From Candidatus Nitrosymbiomonas sp. (GTDB taxonomy: Bacteria > Sysuimicrobiota > Sysuimicrobiia > Sysuimicrobiales > Humicultoraceae): a DNA stretch of 9,127 nt. Location of the stretch: contig DYHL01000096.1 of the NCBI GenBank assembly GCA_020724185.1, positions 1 to 9,127 of the forward strand, written 5' to 3'. Shown here piece by piece: positions 1-6,160 of the stretch (its first letter is position 1; each line of letters begins with the position of its first letter). The position numbers were made by a program, and so were the translations under genes. Under the pieces are notes generated by a model. It worked only from the letters and a program-made list of their open reading frames with translations, did no database searches and was not told where the DNA came from.

Positions 1-70
1 CTCAGCCGCTAATACTGATGCCATTACCAGGACAGGCTCCTAACGGGCCGTACCGGGGGTCGTCAAGCGG

Positions 71-1585
71 TCACTTCTCCTGGGACCGCTCCAGCAGGAT
101 CAGCCGCGCCATGTTGATGCCCTCCTGGCGCGTCACCGCGTAGGCCCGCTCGCCCAGCGCTCCTACCAGCACCTCGACCGCCGGAGGCACCGGCGGCACT
201 GTCAGGATCCAAACGCGCGGGTGCCGGGCCAGCGCCTCGACCACCTGGGCCGTCTGCATCCGGCCCTCGCCTACTACATCGGCGCCGACTGGCGTCAGCG
301 CCAGCCGCACCTGGGGACCGCGGAAGTAATAGTTCACCGGGATCCTCGAAAACCCCGGCAGGAAGGCGATGGCGTCGTCGGGTCGCGCCTGCGCGGCCAG
401 GGTGTGCGACACCAGGCGCCAGTCGAATACGTCAAGGCGGCTCTGGCGGTGAAAAGCCAGCGCCCCGGCAACATTGGGAATCAGCACCAGGATCGGCAGG
501 ACCCCCCCCGCCACCCTGATCCAGCGCGCCGGACTGGCGAACAGAGCCGCGGCCCCGACCGCCACCAGCAGCGCGATCGGCGGCACGATGAACAGGAGAT
601 ACCTCGGGGCGTAGACGTTCACCACCAGCGATGCCGCAAACGCGATGACCGACGGTCCCAGGGAAGCAGCGAGGAGCAGCAGGGCGGCCCCGCGCGGGAC
701 CGTCCTGCTGCGCGCGGCTGAGGCGGCCAGGGCCAGGGCTGCGATCATCCCGGCCACAGCCAGAGCCACCGTTACCGCGGTCTGGATTGCGGGCGCCCGA
801 AGCCCCCAGGACTCCAGAGTCGGCCGGCCCACCGCCATCGCCGCGAGCGTGTCGAGCAGGATCGCCGCCGAGAGCGGCACCCGGTGCGCCGGCCAGGCCC
901 GGCCTCCGGCTATCTGTTGGATGAAGGACGGCATCCAGGGCAGGAAGAGAAACACGACCCCGAGCGAGGCATAGACCCAACGCCGCCACTGGCCCCCGTC
1001 CGCTCGCCTCCACAGAAGATAGCCGACCTGCGATGCCACGACGAAGAACCCGTAGTAGTGAGTGTAGAGCATCAGCGCCGTGATAAGCACCCAGGCGATC
1101 CAGGCGCGTCGTTGGTCCCCAGTCAACGCCGCCCACAGCGCCCACCACGAAAGGAGCGCCGTCAGGGTGAGCAGCCCGTACATCCGCGCCTCCTGCCCAG
1201 CCGCGATCTGGGACGGCGCGACGGCGACGAGGCCGGCGGCCAAGAGCGCCGCGGGTGCGCTTCCGACCAGCCTCCGCCCGAACATCCAGGTCACAAGCGC
1301 CACGGGCGCGCTGATCAGGACGGAGAGGGCTCGAACCGCGGCCTCGCCGTCCCCGAAGGCCGCCATCCACGCGCGCAGCAGCAGGTAGTACAGCGGCGGA
1401 TGGGGATCGTTGGCCGGGAGCAGAGCGAGCATCGCGGCGACGGGACGCGCGGCGAGGAACACGCTGACCGTCTCGTCGAACCAGAGGGACTTCGAAGTCA
1501 GCCCGACTGCCCGCAGCGCCAACGCGCCCAGGGCAACCGCGGCCGCTGCCGCGAACCAACGGAAGCCGGAGACCCTCGCGGTCAC
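71..1585 (-). CDS. GT39/PMT-type membrane glycosyltransferase
   Basis: Polytopic inner-membrane protein of 504 aa, predicted to move a sugar from a polyprenyl-phosphate donor to a lipid, glycan or protein acceptor on the outer face of the membrane. After one N-terminal membrane segment comes the first-loop signature SLWFDETVSV (about residues 33-42), whose Asp37-Glu38 is the expected catalytic pair. It is followed by DPHPPLYYLLLRAW (60-73), EAAVRALS (81-88) and QEARMYGLL (131-139), all typical of the PMT_2/ArnT-like superfamily. Many hydrophobic segments follow up to about residue 380, then a soluble C-terminal domain of about 120 residues. The GTG start overlaps the stop of the upstream DUF5615 gene by 4 bp (GTGA), so translation is probably coupled. 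The acceptor cannot be read from sequence; the nearby pilins make pilin glycosylation possible but unproven. The family is clear, the substrate is not. Confidence 0.9.
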   Translation of the reverse strand: MTARVSGFRWFAAAAAVALGALALRAVGLTSKSLWFDETVSVFLAARPVAAMLALLPANDPHPPLYYLLLRAWMAAFGDGEAAVRALSVLISAPVALVTWMFGRRLVGSAPAALLAAGLVAVAPSQIAAGQEARMYGLLTLTALLSWWALWAALTGDQRRAWIAWVLITALMLYTHYYGFFVVASQVGYLLWRRADGGQWRRWVYASLGVVFLFLPWMPSFIQQIAGGRAWPAHRVPLSAAILLDTLAAMAVGRPTLESWGLRAPAIQTAVTVALAVAGMIAALALAASAARSRTVPRGAALLLLAASLGPSVIAFAASLVVNVYAPRYLLFIVPPIALLVAVGAAALFASPARWIRVAGGVLPILVLIPNVAGALAFHRQSRLDVFDWRLVSHTLAAQARPDDAIAFLPGFSRIPVNYYFRGPQVRLALTPVGADVVGEGRMQTAQVVEALARHPRVWILTVPPVPPAVEVLVGALGERAYAVTRQEGINMARLILLERSQEK

Positions 1586-1959
1586 GGCGCTTCCGGCCCC
1601 TCCCCTCTCGTCAGAAAGAGGACCTGGTCCACCAGCGCGTCCTCACCCGAGAACTCCGTCACAAGACGTTCGAGGGCGCGCGTGAGATCACCCACCGACC
1701 GCTGCGAGAGGGTTCGATCACTAACCAGCACGATCCCCCAGTGAGTGAGGCCCCTCCGCGCCCACTCTCCAGCCAATACCGCGAAGTCCCCGATATTGTA
1801 CGTGACAAGCGCGCGGCGGTAATGAGTCGCGGCGGTGAGCTGCTCTTCGTCGGTTGAGCCCCGGGTGCCCAGATCGCCGGCGGTGGACACGTCGCACCCA
1901 CGAGCCCGTAGCACGGCGGCGACCTGCGGGTTGATCTGCTCGTTCAGCAGCAGCCGCAC
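1582..1959 (-). CDS. DUF5615 PIN-like protein, probable toxin partner
   Basis: Small soluble protein of 125 aa. The N-terminus MRLLLNEQINPQVAAVLRAR, then GCDVSTAGDLGTRG-STDEEQL (about 21-41) and ALVTYNIGDF (50-59), match the layout of the DUF5615 (COG4634, Mut7-C-like) PIN-fold family. Members of this family usually sit beside a DUF433 gene and are predicted RNases of toxin-antitoxin pairs. The first acidic residue, usually Asp in a LLDE motif, is Asn6 here; Glu7, Asp37-Glu38-Glu39 and Asp58 remain, so activity is uncertain. It starts with GTG only 5 nt after the stop of the DUF433 gene and has no convincing Shine-Dalgarno sequence, which suggests re-initiation from the upstream gene. Its 3' end overlaps the start of the glycosyltransferase gene by 4 bp, so all three genes are probably on one transcript. 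Confidence 0.85.
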   Translation of the reverse strand: MRLLLNEQINPQVAAVLRARGCDVSTAGDLGTRGSTDEEQLTAATHYRRALVTYNIGDFAVLAGEWARRGLTHWGIVLVSDRTLSQRSVGDLTRALERLVTEFSGEDALVDQVLFLTRGEGPEAP

Positions 1960-1964
1960 GCCGG

Positions 1965-2384
1965 CTAGACCCGGAGGGTCCTGATCATGGGATGCCGGTG
2001 GGCTATCTCTTCCTCGGCCCTCTCTTCAAGCGCGAGGCGCTCGTCAATCTCCTGCGGGTAGCAGCGGTAGTAGTGCAGGGCCGCGTCAACCTGGCGCCGC
2101 GACAACTGGGGCAGCGCCTGCACCACGGCCTCGACATCCCCGGCGCAGGCCAAATAGACGCGGACTACCTCCCAGGCGTCAACCCCGCACCCTGCGACGG
2201 TCGCGCGCCGGCCGGTCGGGCCGTCCGAGAAGACGATACCTGGGCACCGCCGCTGGCGCAGGCCCTCTTCGATCAGAGCGGAGGCCACCCTACTCACCGG
2301 GCGGTCCAGGCGTTTGCCGAGAGCCCTGACCTCCCTAAGGGTCTCGTCCGCAAGTCGGATACTGAAGGGACGGCCTCTCGGCAT
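1965..2384 (-). CDS. RHH-like + DUF433 antitoxin-type protein
   Basis: A 139-aa protein with two parts. The basic N-terminus (about 6-45: FSIRLADETLREVRALGKRL, then a second helix SRVASALIEEGL) reads like a ribbon-helix-helix DNA-binding segment. The rest (about 47-115) follows the DUF433 (COG2442) pattern, with PGIVFSDGPTGRRATVAG, DAWEVVRVYLACAGDVEAVV and LPQLSRRQVDAALHYY. A charged tail follows. DUF433 with DUF5615 is an established predicted toxin-antitoxin pairing (COG2442-COG4634), and the DUF5615 gene begins 5 nt downstream. The ATG start is supported by a GAGGAG Shine-Dalgarno at 2394-2399, 9 nt upstream. The 69-bp leader contains repeated CACTACA half-sites that are candidates for autoregulation. 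The family assignment is good; the antitoxin role is inferred from family and context. Confidence 0.83.
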   Translation of the reverse strand: MPRGRPFSIRLADETLREVRALGKRLDRPVSRVASALIEEGLRQRRCPGIVFSDGPTGRRATVAGCGVDAWEVVRVYLACAGDVEAVVQALPQLSRRQVDAALHYYRCYPQEIDERLALEERAEEEIAHRHPMIRTLRV

Positions 2385-2407
2385 GATGGAAGTCTCCTCA
2401 TCCGAGC

Positions 2408-2424
2408 GTAGTACATCTCACTAC
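2408..2424. promoter_or_regulatory. Imperfect palindrome before DUF433 gene, candidate operator
   Basis: The plus strand reads GTAGTACATCTCACTAC, an imperfect inverted repeat (GTAGT / ACTAC) lying 23 nt upstream of the DUF433 ATG. It matches 13 of 17 positions of the near-perfect palindrome in front of the Phd-PIN pair at 8747-8763. A TTGACG hexamer (minus strand, 2452-2457) could be a -35 box, but no good -10 is visible at standard spacing. A role as an autoregulatory operator is inference. Confidence 0.4.
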
Positions 2425-2435
2425 ACCACACTACA
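2419..2435. repeat. Tandem CACTACA direct repeat, 10-bp period
   Basis: Two copies of CACTACA at 2419-2425 and 2429-2435 are separated by CCA. The 10-bp period places them on the same face of the helix. The first copy overlaps the right arm of the inverted repeat at 2408-2424, so the leader of the DUF433 gene carries three related half-sites. Confidence 0.5.
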
Positions 2436-2453
2436 ACCGTTGGCGCCCTTGCG

Positions 2454-3209
2454 TCAAGGAGTGGTCTCCGGCGCGCAGTAGGCATCCAGCAGCAGCACCC
2501 TGGGTCCGCCCGGTACGGGCCGCTGCAGCACGGGGTCGTTGGCTAGGACCACCTCGGCCTCGTGGACGAGCCCGGTAGCCATCACCACAGCGTCGGGCAT
2601 CCGCAGGCCGTGGGACCTAAGCCAAACGGCACGGTCGGCAATCGCCAGGGTCACCTCGGCCAGCGTTGTGTTGGGTAGGCCCTGAAGGAAGGCGGTGGCA
2701 AGCGCCACCCTGGCCTCGTCGCCGGCCCGATAGGGACCGGCAAGGATCTCACCGGCGGTCAATACCGAGACGACCAGGCGCAGCGAGCCCTCGGCCAGGC
2801 GCTCAAGGAGCGCCCGGGTGAGCTGCGAGTACGGAGAGAGGTCCTCGAGGTGGTAGATCAGGACGTTGGCGTCGGCAACCGCGGTGCCGTGGGGCTGAAG
2901 GTCGGCGAGAAAGCGCGACACCTCCGCCCGCACGCGCTGCCCCCAGCCTTCCCGCTCGGCCTCGAGGTACCGCCTGACCGCGTCCCGGCTGCGGCCGTAG
3001 GTACCGGCCAGCAGCCCGGCCGTGGCGTCGGCGTAGCGCTTCGCGCTCATGAGAACGACCTCGTCGGATCGAAGAACCCACACCCCTCGATCGCCCGGCC
3101 TAAGGTCGAGCTTCTCCCTGACCTGGCTTGGGACGCCGATCTGTGACTTCCTTGTCAGTTTCGATGTGTAAGTCGTCATCGCAGTAGCAATACCATTTCC
3201 TGAACCCAT
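2454..3209 (-). CDS. AbrB/SpoVT-PIN fusion, single-chain antitoxin-toxin
   Basis: A 251-aa protein that joins what are usually two genes. Residues about 13-57 (YTSKLTRKSQIGVPSQVREK, then LRPGDRGVWVLRSDEVVLM) form a swapped-hairpin AbrB/MazE-type DNA-binding domain. Residues 58-108 are a helical linker resembling the C-terminal tail of AbrB-family antitoxins (LLAGTYGRSRDAVRRYLEAE). Residues 109-245 are a PIN ribonuclease domain with a complete acidic set: Asp113 (VADANVLIY), Glu154 (TAGEIL), Asp206 (MPDAVVMA) and Asp225 (ANDPVL). The reading frame is continuous. The ATG at 3209 has AGGA five nt upstream; the in-frame ATG at 3179 is the alternative start and would still keep both domains. The protein could bind its own promoter and hold its own nuclease in check. 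The domain calls are strong; regulation and target RNA are unknown. Confidence 0.85.
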   Translation of the reverse strand: MGSGNGIATAMTTYTSKLTRKSQIGVPSQVREKLDLRPGDRGVWVLRSDEVVLMSAKRYADATAGLLAGTYGRSRDAVRRYLEAEREGWGQRVRAEVSRFLADLQPHGTAVADANVLIYHLEDLSPYSQLTRALLERLAEGSLRLVVSVLTAGEILAGPYRAGDEARVALATAFLQGLPNTTLAEVTLAIADRAVWLRSHGLRMPDAVVMATGLVHEAEVVLANDPVLQRPVPGGPRVLLLDAYCAPETTP

Positions 3210-3269
3210 GGTGATCCTACGTGGTAATGCGCCCGAAGTCAGGCGGCTGCAGGAGAGGAAACGCCGACT

Positions 3270-3710
3270 CTACGGCAGCGATTGCGCCCGCACCGCCGCC
3301 CCGTCGTTGCTCAGTTGCAGTGTGACGGTGGAGTCGCCAGGCGCACCCAGGGGCCCGCACTTGGGAGGTGCCCCAGGCGGGTTCCCGCTGGCCCTGAACT
3401 GGATGCCGGTGGCCGTGCCATCCGCGGCCAGATCGTAGCTCCAGCAGGCCCCGCCTGGTGCTACGAACCCGATGGCGGAGGTGAAATTCACGCTGGTGAT
3501 CCCGCTCCAGGTGCCGTACTGCTGGTAGTAGGCCCACGCCTGCGTCTTCAACTCGCTCAGCGCTTTCTCGGCCTCCGGAATCAGGGCGTTGCGCAGCGCA
3601 CCCAGATATCGGGGAACCGCCACTCCGATCAGGATCCCCAGGATGGCCAGAGTCACGACAAGCTCGACCAGCGTGAAGCCTCGTTGCCCCTTGGTAGCGC
3701 ATCGTTTCAT
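3270..3710 (-). CDS. Type IV pilin, PilA-type, second paralog
   Basis: A 146-aa prepilin. The 11-residue basic leader ends in GQRG and is followed by FTLVELVVTLAILGILIGVA, the classic class III signal: prepilin peptidase (PilD) would cut after Gly11, leave a methylated Phe at +1, and Glu16 is the conserved +5 Glu. The hydrophobic helix continues through VPRYLGALRNA. The globular head includes WAYYQQYGT (59-67) and Cys89 and Cys118, which probably form the C-terminal disulfide loop. It is a paralog of the pilin at 3855-4280, sharing the N-terminus, a 28-bp identical DNA block and both cysteines. It lies 144 bp downstream of that gene, behind a row of hairpins. The start codon has only a weak AGGG ribosome site 4 nt upstream. 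It may be a filament subunit or a minor pilin. Confidence 0.92.
   Translation of the reverse strand: MKRCATKGQRGFTLVELVVTLAILGILIGVAVPRYLGALRNALIPEAEKALSELKTQAWAYYQQYGTWSGITSVNFTSAIGFVAPGGACWSYDLAADGTATGIQFRASGNPPGAPPKCGPLGAPGDSTVTLQLSNDGAAVRAQSLP
3511..3538. repeat. 28-bp block shared by the two PilA paralogs, copy 1
   Basis: These 28 bp are identical to 4075-4102. On the minus strand they encode the WAYYQQYGT region just after the pilin N-terminal helix. With the matching N-terminal region this supports tandem duplication of the pilin gene followed by divergence, or local gene conversion. Confidence 0.85.
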
Positions 3711-3767
3711 GTGACCCTACAGATTCCTGATTTCGATACTCCAACCGCGTGCGCGGGTCATGTGGAA

Positions 3768-3791
3768 GGGGCCTGCTGTGGTGCAGGCCCC
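3768..3791. terminator. Strong hairpin between the two PilA-type genes
   Basis: GGGGCCTGC and GCAGGCCCC form a perfect 9-bp GC-rich stem with a 6-nt loop. On the minus strand it lies 63 nt after the stop of the upstream pilin and 57 nt before the start of the next pilin. Only TTCC follows the stem, so there is no true U-tract. It may be a partial terminator, an mRNA 3'-end stabiliser, or both. Confidence 0.6.
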
Positions 3792-3800
3792 GTTCCTCCC

Positions 3801-3820
3801 GCCGTCCGCGTCAGGACGGC
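3801..3820. other. Second hairpin in the inter-pilin leader
   Basis: GCCGTCC and GGACGGC form a perfect 7-bp stem with a 6-nt loop, only 9 nt from the larger hairpin at 3768-3791. No U-run follows it. It is probably part of one structured RNA between the pilin genes. Confidence 0.55.
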
Positions 3821-3832
3821 GTCTCTCTTGCT

Positions 3833-3845
3833 GCGGCAGCGCCGC
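3833..3845. other. Short stem-loop just after the first pilin stop
   Basis: GCGGC and GCCGC flank a 3-nt loop, 9 nt after the stop codon of the pilin at 3855-4280 on the minus strand. It is small and would mean little alone, but it is the first of three consecutive stem-loops in this gap. Confidence 0.35.
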
Positions 3846-3854
3846 TTCAGGTGC

Positions 3855-4280
3855 CTACGGGAACAACAGCGTTCTCGTCGACCCGCCCCCGCCGTCGAGC
3901 GTGACCGTGATGGTCGTGCCACTAATGGGACCACACTTCACCGGTGTGTCGTCGCCCGTGCCCACCATCGCCACGCTTGTGGGGGCGATGGCGCCAAAGG
4001 CGACGTCCCAGCACGATGCTGTGGCGTCGTCGGGCGGCTGGAATCCCACAGCGGCGATGGTGATACCCACGAACGTGCCGTACTGCTGGTAGTAGGCCCA
4101 CGACATGGTCTTCAGTTCCTGCAGCAGGTTGTCGCCTTCTGCGACGAACGCGTTCCGGCGGGCGCCGAGGTAGCGGGGCACCGCCAGGGCAATCAGGATG
4201 CCGAGGATGGCGAGCACGACGACCAGCTCGATGAGCGTGAAGCCGCGCTGCCCCCTCTTCTTCCAGAAGTACTTCATCAT
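3855..4280 (-). CDS. Type IV pilin, PilA-type, first paralog
   Basis: A 141-aa prepilin with leader MMKYFWKKRGQRG and mature N-terminus FTLIELVVVLAILGILIALA. Cleavage is expected after Gly13, and Glu18 is the conserved +5 Glu. The helix runs on through VPRYLGARRNAF; the head has WAYYQQYGT and a cysteine pair, Cys90 and Cys116. It has the strongest ribosome site in the pilus block, AAGGAGG at 4289-4295, 8 nt before the first ATG. This fits a highly expressed major pilin and decides the start. It is preceded by a 185-bp leader containing an inverted repeat and a possible 9-codon leader peptide, and followed by three hairpins. Its position right after the PilX/ComZ-like gene matches that of pilA4 in Thermus. 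The pilin call is certain; the major-subunit role is inferred. Confidence 0.93.
   Translation of the reverse strand: MMKYFWKKRGQRGFTLIELVVVLAILGILIALAVPRYLGARRNAFVAEGDNLLQELKTMSWAYYQQYGTFVGITIAAVGFQPPDDATASCWDVAFGAIAPTSVAMVGTGDDTPVKCGPISGTTITVTLDGGGGSTRTLLFP
4075..4102. repeat. 28-bp block shared by the two PilA paralogs, copy 2
   Basis: Identical to 3511-3538, in the same orientation and the same coding position of the neighbouring pilin gene. Confidence 0.85.
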
Positions 4281-4288
4281 CGCCTATC

Positions 4289-4295
4289 CCTCCTT
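4289..4295 (-). promoter_or_regulatory. Strong Shine-Dalgarno of the first PilA-type gene
   Basis: The minus strand reads AAGGAGG 8 nt before the ATG at 4280. It is a near-complete match to the anti-Shine-Dalgarno sequence and much better than those of the other pilin genes here. Confidence 0.75.
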
Positions 4296-4310
4296 GTGAT
4301 CCTGCATGAT

Positions 4311-4330
4311 TGCGTCTTGCCAAGACAGCA
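4311..4330. promoter_or_regulatory. Inverted repeat upstream of the first PilA-type gene
   Basis: GTCTTG and CAAGAC are arranged around one central base (4314-4326), and TGC / GCA extend the symmetry to 4311-4330 with one extra base on one side. It lies 30 nt upstream of the pilin ATG. It could be a repressor or activator site in DNA, or a small hairpin in the leader RNA close to the ribosome site. Confidence 0.4.
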
Positions 4331-4336
4331 GCGATA

Positions 4337-4366
4337 TCAGACCAGGGGTACTGCGTCCTTCGCCAT
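4337..4366 (-). CDS. Possible 9-codon leader peptide MAKDAVPLV
   Basis: A short ORF on the minus strand begins at the ATG at 4366, directly behind AGGAGGTG (4367-4374), which matches the anti-Shine-Dalgarno sequence very well. It reads MAKDAVPLV and stops at TGA. The spacing from AGGAGG to ATG is only 2 nt, shorter than usual. It sits in the leader of the pilin gene just before the inverted repeat at 4311-4330, an arrangement seen in attenuators. No runs of one amino-acid codon are present, so the case is weak. Confidence 0.2.
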   Translation of the reverse strand: MAKDAVPLV

Positions 4367-4465
4367 CACCTCCTGTTGCTACGGCGTCCCTCCGGCGGGG
4401 CCCATTCAGTGTGGATTATGCCCACCCCGCGCGCGTCCTAGACCCGAGGCGCAGGGCGGGATTAC

Positions 4466-6160
4466 CTAGTAGAGTTCCTTCCAGTTCCTGTAGACCACCG
4501 CACCGCCGCTGCCGCCCAGGAGCTGGGCCAGCGGGAGCGGCAGGTAGTTGGGCAGGTCCGGCACCTGGAAGAAGTCCGGGTTCTGCGACGTGTCCAGCTT
4601 GTTGGCCATCACAACCCCGTAGACCTGCACCTTCTTCAAGGACAGGAACTTGTGCACCGGGTCATCCCGCGCGCCGGCCACGACGACGGCGTTGATCTCC
4701 TGCTCGCAGGTGTTGCTCGACCCGTACAGCCGCGCGCTCCCGTTGACGATGAAGACCGCCAGATCCGCCGCCGGCATGGTTGTGGGCGGCGACGCCCCGC
4801 AGGTCGTGCGCTCCGAGGCCCGCTGCCTTGCCAGGATCGCGCAGCTCCACGAGCCGGTGCACGGGCCTGTCACGTTGCTGCCCCCGGTGGGATTCTTGCC
4901 GGTCCCGCCCGAATCCATCGCCCACTCCGTGGCCGTCGGGTGGTCCACCACAACCGTGCCGCTCCCCTGGTACACCACGTCCTTGGCGATGCCCAGACGG
5001 CCCCTGACCAGGACCGGCAGGTCCCGGATAGCGGAGTTGAAGGTGAGCAGCCCGGGCTGGTTGGACGCCCGCGGCTCCCACCTCAGGATGTGGTTCCCGG
5101 CGTCGGCGACGCCCCCGGGCGTGAAGATGCATTGCTTCGGCGCTGTGAGTGTCGCCCAGTACGCCTTTGTCGGGAGATAGAACGCAGCGCCTGAGGCCGC
5201 CAAGATCAGGTCCTGCTGCGAGACGGGCGCCGCGTTGCCATCCCTGCAGGTGACCAGGTTCGCGCCATCCATCGCGTTGCCGAAGGCGCCGGTCGTCTTC
5301 AGCAGATTCACGTAGCCCGCCACGTCCGGGTAGGGAATGTCCGGCACCAGGTTGTCCAGGTGGTATGTCCAGAGGTTCTGCCTGCTGTCCCGCCTGAGAT
5401 CCAGCCGCTCGGCGTGGACCGCCCACATGGGCTGCGCCTGCGTGCCCACAGTGGAGTTTCCGGTGGACATGTCCAGGAGTCCCCGGACGTACAACTGGTT
5501 GGGATACGGCTGGCTGTCGGTGCTGAACAGCGGGCGGTCGTTGTAGACACCGGTCCGGACCGCCTTCAGGCCCAGGTCGCCGCGCACGTAGATCGAGCCG
5601 TGGATGGTGACGTTCCCACCGCCCTCGTCAATCAGCATGTCCTGCGCCGAGTAGGTCACGAAGTCCGACGCTGTCAGGCGGTGGGCCTCGAACCCTACCG
5701 TGCGCGCGGCGCGGCCGACGCGCCCGATGACCCTGATGTTGATGTTGTTGACGTTTATTGAATCGCCCGGGTTCGCTGTCATCCTCCTGATGTAGATGCT
5801 GTAGGTCCCAAAGGACGACCCCGGAGGGAAGGGCCTGCCCACGGCGGCCCCGTCGTGGGCCGGGTCGTTCAGTGGCCGCCACGCAGTGCCGCTCGCCCCC
5901 GAGTCAACGCCCGCGCCGTCGCTCCAATCGGCGTCGGTGCGCAGGACCGCGAGCGCCCTCTCCAGGCCGCCCTCGGCGACGAAGAACGCCTGGACCGCCT
6001 GCTCGCTGGTCACCGCGTTTGCGTACTCGGACATGGCAAGGCTGGCCACGGCCAGGGTGAGCATCGCCATCACGAGCGTCACCACGATCGCCGTGAGCAG
6101 CGCCAGCCCGGATTCACGGCGCGAGAAGCGGCCGGCAGACCGAAGGATTCGCACGCCCAT
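4466..6160 (-). CDS. Large PilX/ComZ-like pilus protein
   Basis: About 564 aa, far larger than ordinary pilins. The N-terminus FSRRESG-LALLTAIVVTLVMAMLTLAVASLAM, then EQAVQAFFVAEGGLERAL, fits the PilX_N family. Prepilin cleavage would follow Gly19 (numbered from the GTG at 6163), and the +5 residue is Thr rather than Glu, as is common in PilX and GspK proteins. From about 165 to 420, short alternating beta segments recur (NVTIHGSIYVRGDLGLK, NQLYVRGLLDM, LPVLVRGRLGIAKDVVYQG), suggesting a beta-solenoid. Six cysteines lie in the second half (306, 345, 435, 441, 455, 486). Thermus ComZ is a similar-sized pilin with a beta-solenoid insertion, proposed as a pilus-tip DNA receptor. GTG (6163) and ATG (6160) are adjacent possible starts behind AGGGGG; ATG is chosen. 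It begins 12 nt after the PilW-like gene. Confidence 0.85.
   Translation of the reverse strand: MGVRILRSAGRFSRRESGLALLTAIVVTLVMAMLTLAVASLAMSEYANAVTSEQAVQAFFVAEGGLERALAVLRTDADWSDGAGVDSGASGTAWRPLNDPAHDGAAVGRPFPPGSSFGTYSIYIRRMTANPGDSINVNNINIRVIGRVGRAARTVGFEAHRLTASDFVTYSAQDMLIDEGGGNVTIHGSIYVRGDLGLKAVRTGVYNDRPLFSTDSQPYPNQLYVRGLLDMSTGNSTVGTQAQPMWAVHAERLDLRRDSRQNLWTYHLDNLVPDIPYPDVAGYVNLLKTTGAFGNAMDGANLVTCRDGNAAPVSQQDLILAASGAAFYLPTKAYWATLTAPKQCIFTPGGVADAGNHILRWEPRASNQPGLLTFNSAIRDLPVLVRGRLGIAKDVVYQGSGTVVVDHPTATEWAMDSGGTGKNPTGGSNVTGPCTGSWSCAILARQRASERTTCGASPPTTMPAADLAVFIVNGSARLYGSSNTCEQEINAVVVAGARDDPVHKFLSLKKVQVYGVVMANKLDTSQNPDFFQVPDLPNYLPLPLAQLLGGSGGAVVYRNWKELY

Noticed and set aside
1..70. Possible RNA gene end or terminator after the glycosyltransferase
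   Set aside because: Only weak 4-bp pairings are visible and no match to rRNA or tRNA features was recognised.
884..1744. Plus-strand open frame opposite the glycosyltransferase
   Set aside because: The translation is low-complexity (Arg, Gln, Pro, Gly) and antisense to a protein with strong family motifs and membrane segments.
4300..4325. Sigma-54 promoter before the first PilA-type gene
   Set aside because: TTGGCA is present on the minus strand, but no GC dinucleotide lies at the required spacing after GG.
4311..4420. c-di-GMP (GEMM) riboswitch in the pilin leader
   Set aside because: A GGGACGC stretch recalls the GEMM core, and such riboswitches do precede pilin genes, but the conserved GCAAACC segment, the tetraloop and the downstream pairing are missing.
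3282..4469. Long plus-strand open frame opposite both PilA genes
   Set aside because: It is antisense to two clear pilins, is rich in Arg, Gly, His and Pro, and has no recognisable domain; GC-rich genes commonly leave such open frames on the other strand.
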